From NCBI GenBank assembly GCA_002385745.1, contig DGEC01000119.1, forward strand, positions 1-6,397: a stretch of 6,397 nucleotides of DNA. The letters are read 5' to 3'. This document shows positions 5,217 through 6,397 of the stretch, in pieces. The stretch is from Firmicutes bacterium UBA3936. Lineage in GTDB: Bacteria; Bacillota; Dethiobacteria; Dethiobacterales; Dethiobacteraceae. Numbering within the stretch: position 1 is the first letter of the stretch; each line of letters starts with the position of its first letter. The notes beneath the pieces are model-generated. The model was not told the origin of the DNA. It saw only the letters and a list, made by a program, of their open reading frames with translations, and did no database searches. Position numbers and translations under genes: made by a program.

Positions 5217-6214
5217 AAATGCCGGTAGCCTGTAAAGCTTATTTTTTCCCGTTTTCCCCCGCCTGTAATCATTTCCAAGTCCTTTTTTTCCGTCAGAGTT
5301 CCGCAGGGATAAAGGGGGGTGCCAAAACGGGCCGCATATTCACAGGCCAAGCCGTCAAAGATTCTTTCAGGCACCGCACAGAGTAATTCGTAATCCTCAC
5401 CGCCGTTTAAAGCAAGTTCCAGCGGTTCCAGTCCGGCCAGCCGGGCTACGTCTACCGCCGCCGGGTGTACAGGAATCTGCCGCGCAAAAAACTGCGCGCC
5501 GCAGCCGCTTGCATCCATAATCTCCAGAATATCCTTCAAAGGTCCGTCGGAAAGGTCAATAGCGGCCCTGACCGCGCCGCTCTTTGCCAGCCACAAAGCT
5601 TCCTCAACCCGCGGGCGGGGCCGGAAATGAGCCTGCAGGGCCGCTTCGCGCACATCTTCCGGGCAATTATAGTTTTCCCGCAGCAGCAGTAAGCCGGCTG
5701 CGGAAGCGCCCCAGGGACCCGTGGTACAAAGGACGTCTCCCGGCAAACCGCCGCTGCGCAGCAGCGCCTTTTCCCGCAGCACCTCTCCCTGCACGGTAAC
5801 GCTTACCGCCAAAGGGCCGGGGGATTGCACAAGATCCCCCCCGCTTATCGCTACATCAAACTGCATGGCCAGTTCTTTCATTCCCCTGAAAAAGTCAAGG
5901 ACAAATTCACTGTCCGTTTCCGGGTGAAGCGCCAGGGCGACAAAGGCATTCTTTGGCCGGGCGCCCATGGCCGCAAGGTCACTGAGATTGACGGCCAGTG
6001 ACTTATACCCCAGATCTGCCGGCGCTGTCTGCGGCAATAAAAAATGTACCCCTTCCACCAGCATGTCTTTGGCGGTTACAAGCCAATAGCCCGCCGAAAT
6101 CCTGGTCAGCGCCGCATCGTCTCCGATGCCGACTGCTTCCCTGTCGTTTACACCGCCCACGACAGCAGCTATTTTTTTTATTAATTCCCTTTCGCCAAGC
6201 AGACTTATTCTCAT
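5213..6214 (-). CDS. thiL: Thiamine-monophosphate kinase
   Basis: ThiL phosphorylates thiamine monophosphate to thiamine diphosphate, the active cofactor, using ATP and Mg2+ in the cytosol. The 333-residue protein belongs to the PurM/AIR-synthase-like fold: GIGDDAA (29-35), the Mg2+/substrate segment around D50 with MLVEGVHF (51-58), YKSLAVNLSDLAAMGA (70-85), SGGD (124-127), FRPRPRVEEA, DLSDG (220-224), GGEDYELL (271-278) and a C-terminal GYRHF like the GYDHF of E. coli ThiL. Two positions differ from the commonest form: TAKD where TTD or STD is usual, and GGDLV where GGDTT is usual; the acidic ligands themselves are intact. ATG 6214 has AGGTGG (6224-6219) 4 bases upstream. It is the first gene of the five-gene run and has its own promoter candidate; its TGA overlaps the tsaE start. 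Confidence 0.96.
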   Translation of the reverse strand: MRISLLGERELIKKIAAVVGGVNDREAVGIGDDAALTRISAGYWLVTAKDMLVEGVHFLLPQTAPADLGYKSLAVNLSDLAAMGARPKNAFVALALHPETDSEFVLDFFRGMKELAMQFDVAISGGDLVQSPGPLAVSVTVQGEVLREKALLRSGGLPGDVLCTTGPWGASAAGLLLLRENYNCPEDVREAALQAHFRPRPRVEEALWLAKSGAVRAAIDLSDGPLKDILEIMDASGCGAQFFARQIPVHPAAVDVARLAGLEPLELALNGGEDYELLCAVPERIFDGLACEYAARFGTPLYPCGTLTEKKDLEMITGGGKREKISFTGYRHF

Positions 6215-6235
6215 TTTACCACCTATTTCCTGACT

Positions 6236-6264
6236 ATTATAGCTTGTCTTTTTTTAAAAAACAA
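6236..6264 (-). promoter_or_regulatory. Sigma-A-type promoter for the thiL-tsaE-tsaB-rimI-tsaD operon
   Basis: On the minus strand, a -35-like TTGTTT (6264-6259), an exact 17-base A/T-rich spacer and a perfect -10 TATAAT (6241-6236) precede thiL. Transcription would begin near 6229, giving a leader of only about 15 bases that contains the ribosome site AGGTGG. The spacer and -35 overlap a near-palindrome of CTTGT and a T/A tract (6243-6265), which could instead be read as a weak hairpin. The -35 match is only three of six. Confidence 0.6.
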
Positions 6265-6280
6265 GTCTGAACCCTGCCGC

Positions 6281-6397
6281 GATAGTGTCAAGACACTTTA
6301 GGTTTTAAGATGAACCTCACACCACTCAAACAACACTACGTTTATTTAGCTCTTTTAATGCAAACCGGGTATGGCTGCTTCCACCTCTGAAAAGCGG
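6281..6397. mobile_element. Possible insertion-sequence edge (unassigned)
   Basis: No convincing gene is found. The stretch opens with a dyad AGTGTC-AA-GACACT (6284-6297). On the minus strand it contains TTGACA (6291-6286), reminiscent of the ends of some IS256-type elements in Clostridia; this is recollection only. The minus-strand frame entering from 6395 reads AFQRWKQPYPVCIKRAK and stops at 6344-6342. Its W-x-x-x-YP spacing weakly recalls IS256 transposases but is too short to assign. It may be ordinary intergenic DNA. Confidence 0.25.

Noticed and set aside
6263..6291. Outward TTGACA (6291-6286, minus) as a -35 driving thiL
   Set aside because: At 16-18 bases downstream there is no -10-like hexamer; the TATAAT at 6241-6236 is 44 bases away and pairs better with TTGTTT.

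Overview
The window reads as a chromosomal housekeeping segment of a Bacillota (Firmicutes) bacterium, most likely a Clostridia- or Negativicutes-type lineage. The reasons are the gene order thiL-tsaE-tsaB-rimI-tsaD, which matches the Bacillus subtilis thiL-ydiB-ydiC-ydiD-gcp block, strong AGGAGG-type ribosome binding sites, heavy use of TTG/GTG starts, and an 'EACE' variant motif in MurC. I cannot name a genus from sequence alone.

Layout, left to right. Positions 1-80 look like the non-coding end of an insertion sequence (IS21-like, tentative) reading leftward out of the window. Positions 236-727 (+) encode a YfcE/MJ0936-type metallophosphoesterase. It converges on murC (762-2138, -) across a perfect 21-bp inverted repeat that acts as a two-way terminator and contains both stop codons. 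Upstream of murC is a 358-bp gene-free stretch holding a cluster of DnaA boxes: three perfect TTATCCACA sites and three degenerate ones at 2373-2490. Then, all on the minus strand and transcribed right to left, come thiL (5213-6214), tsaE (4728-5216), tsaB (4016-4723), rimI (3556-3999) and tsaD (2497-3522), tightly packed with overlaps or gaps of a few bases to 33 bp. A sigma-A-type promoter (TTGTTT-17-TATAAT) sits just upstream of thiL. Positions 6281-6397 hold no gene and may be the edge of another insertion sequence.

How the genes work together. TsaB, TsaD and TsaE are the bacterial proteins that transfer the threonylcarbamoyl group to A37 of ANN-decoding tRNAs (t6A); the partner TsaC/TsaC2 is not in the window. 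RimI acetylates protein N-termini (ribosomal protein S18 in E. coli). ThiL makes thiamine diphosphate. MurC adds the first residue of the peptidoglycan stem peptide.

The most interesting signal is the DnaA-box cluster between tsaD and murC. It is not next to dnaA, so it looks like an extra-origin DnaA-binding region that could titrate DnaA or couple DnaA activity to murC. From memory, B. subtilis has a chromosomal DnaA-box cluster beside gcp (tsaD) too, so the location may be conserved. Nothing here is clearly a wholly new system.
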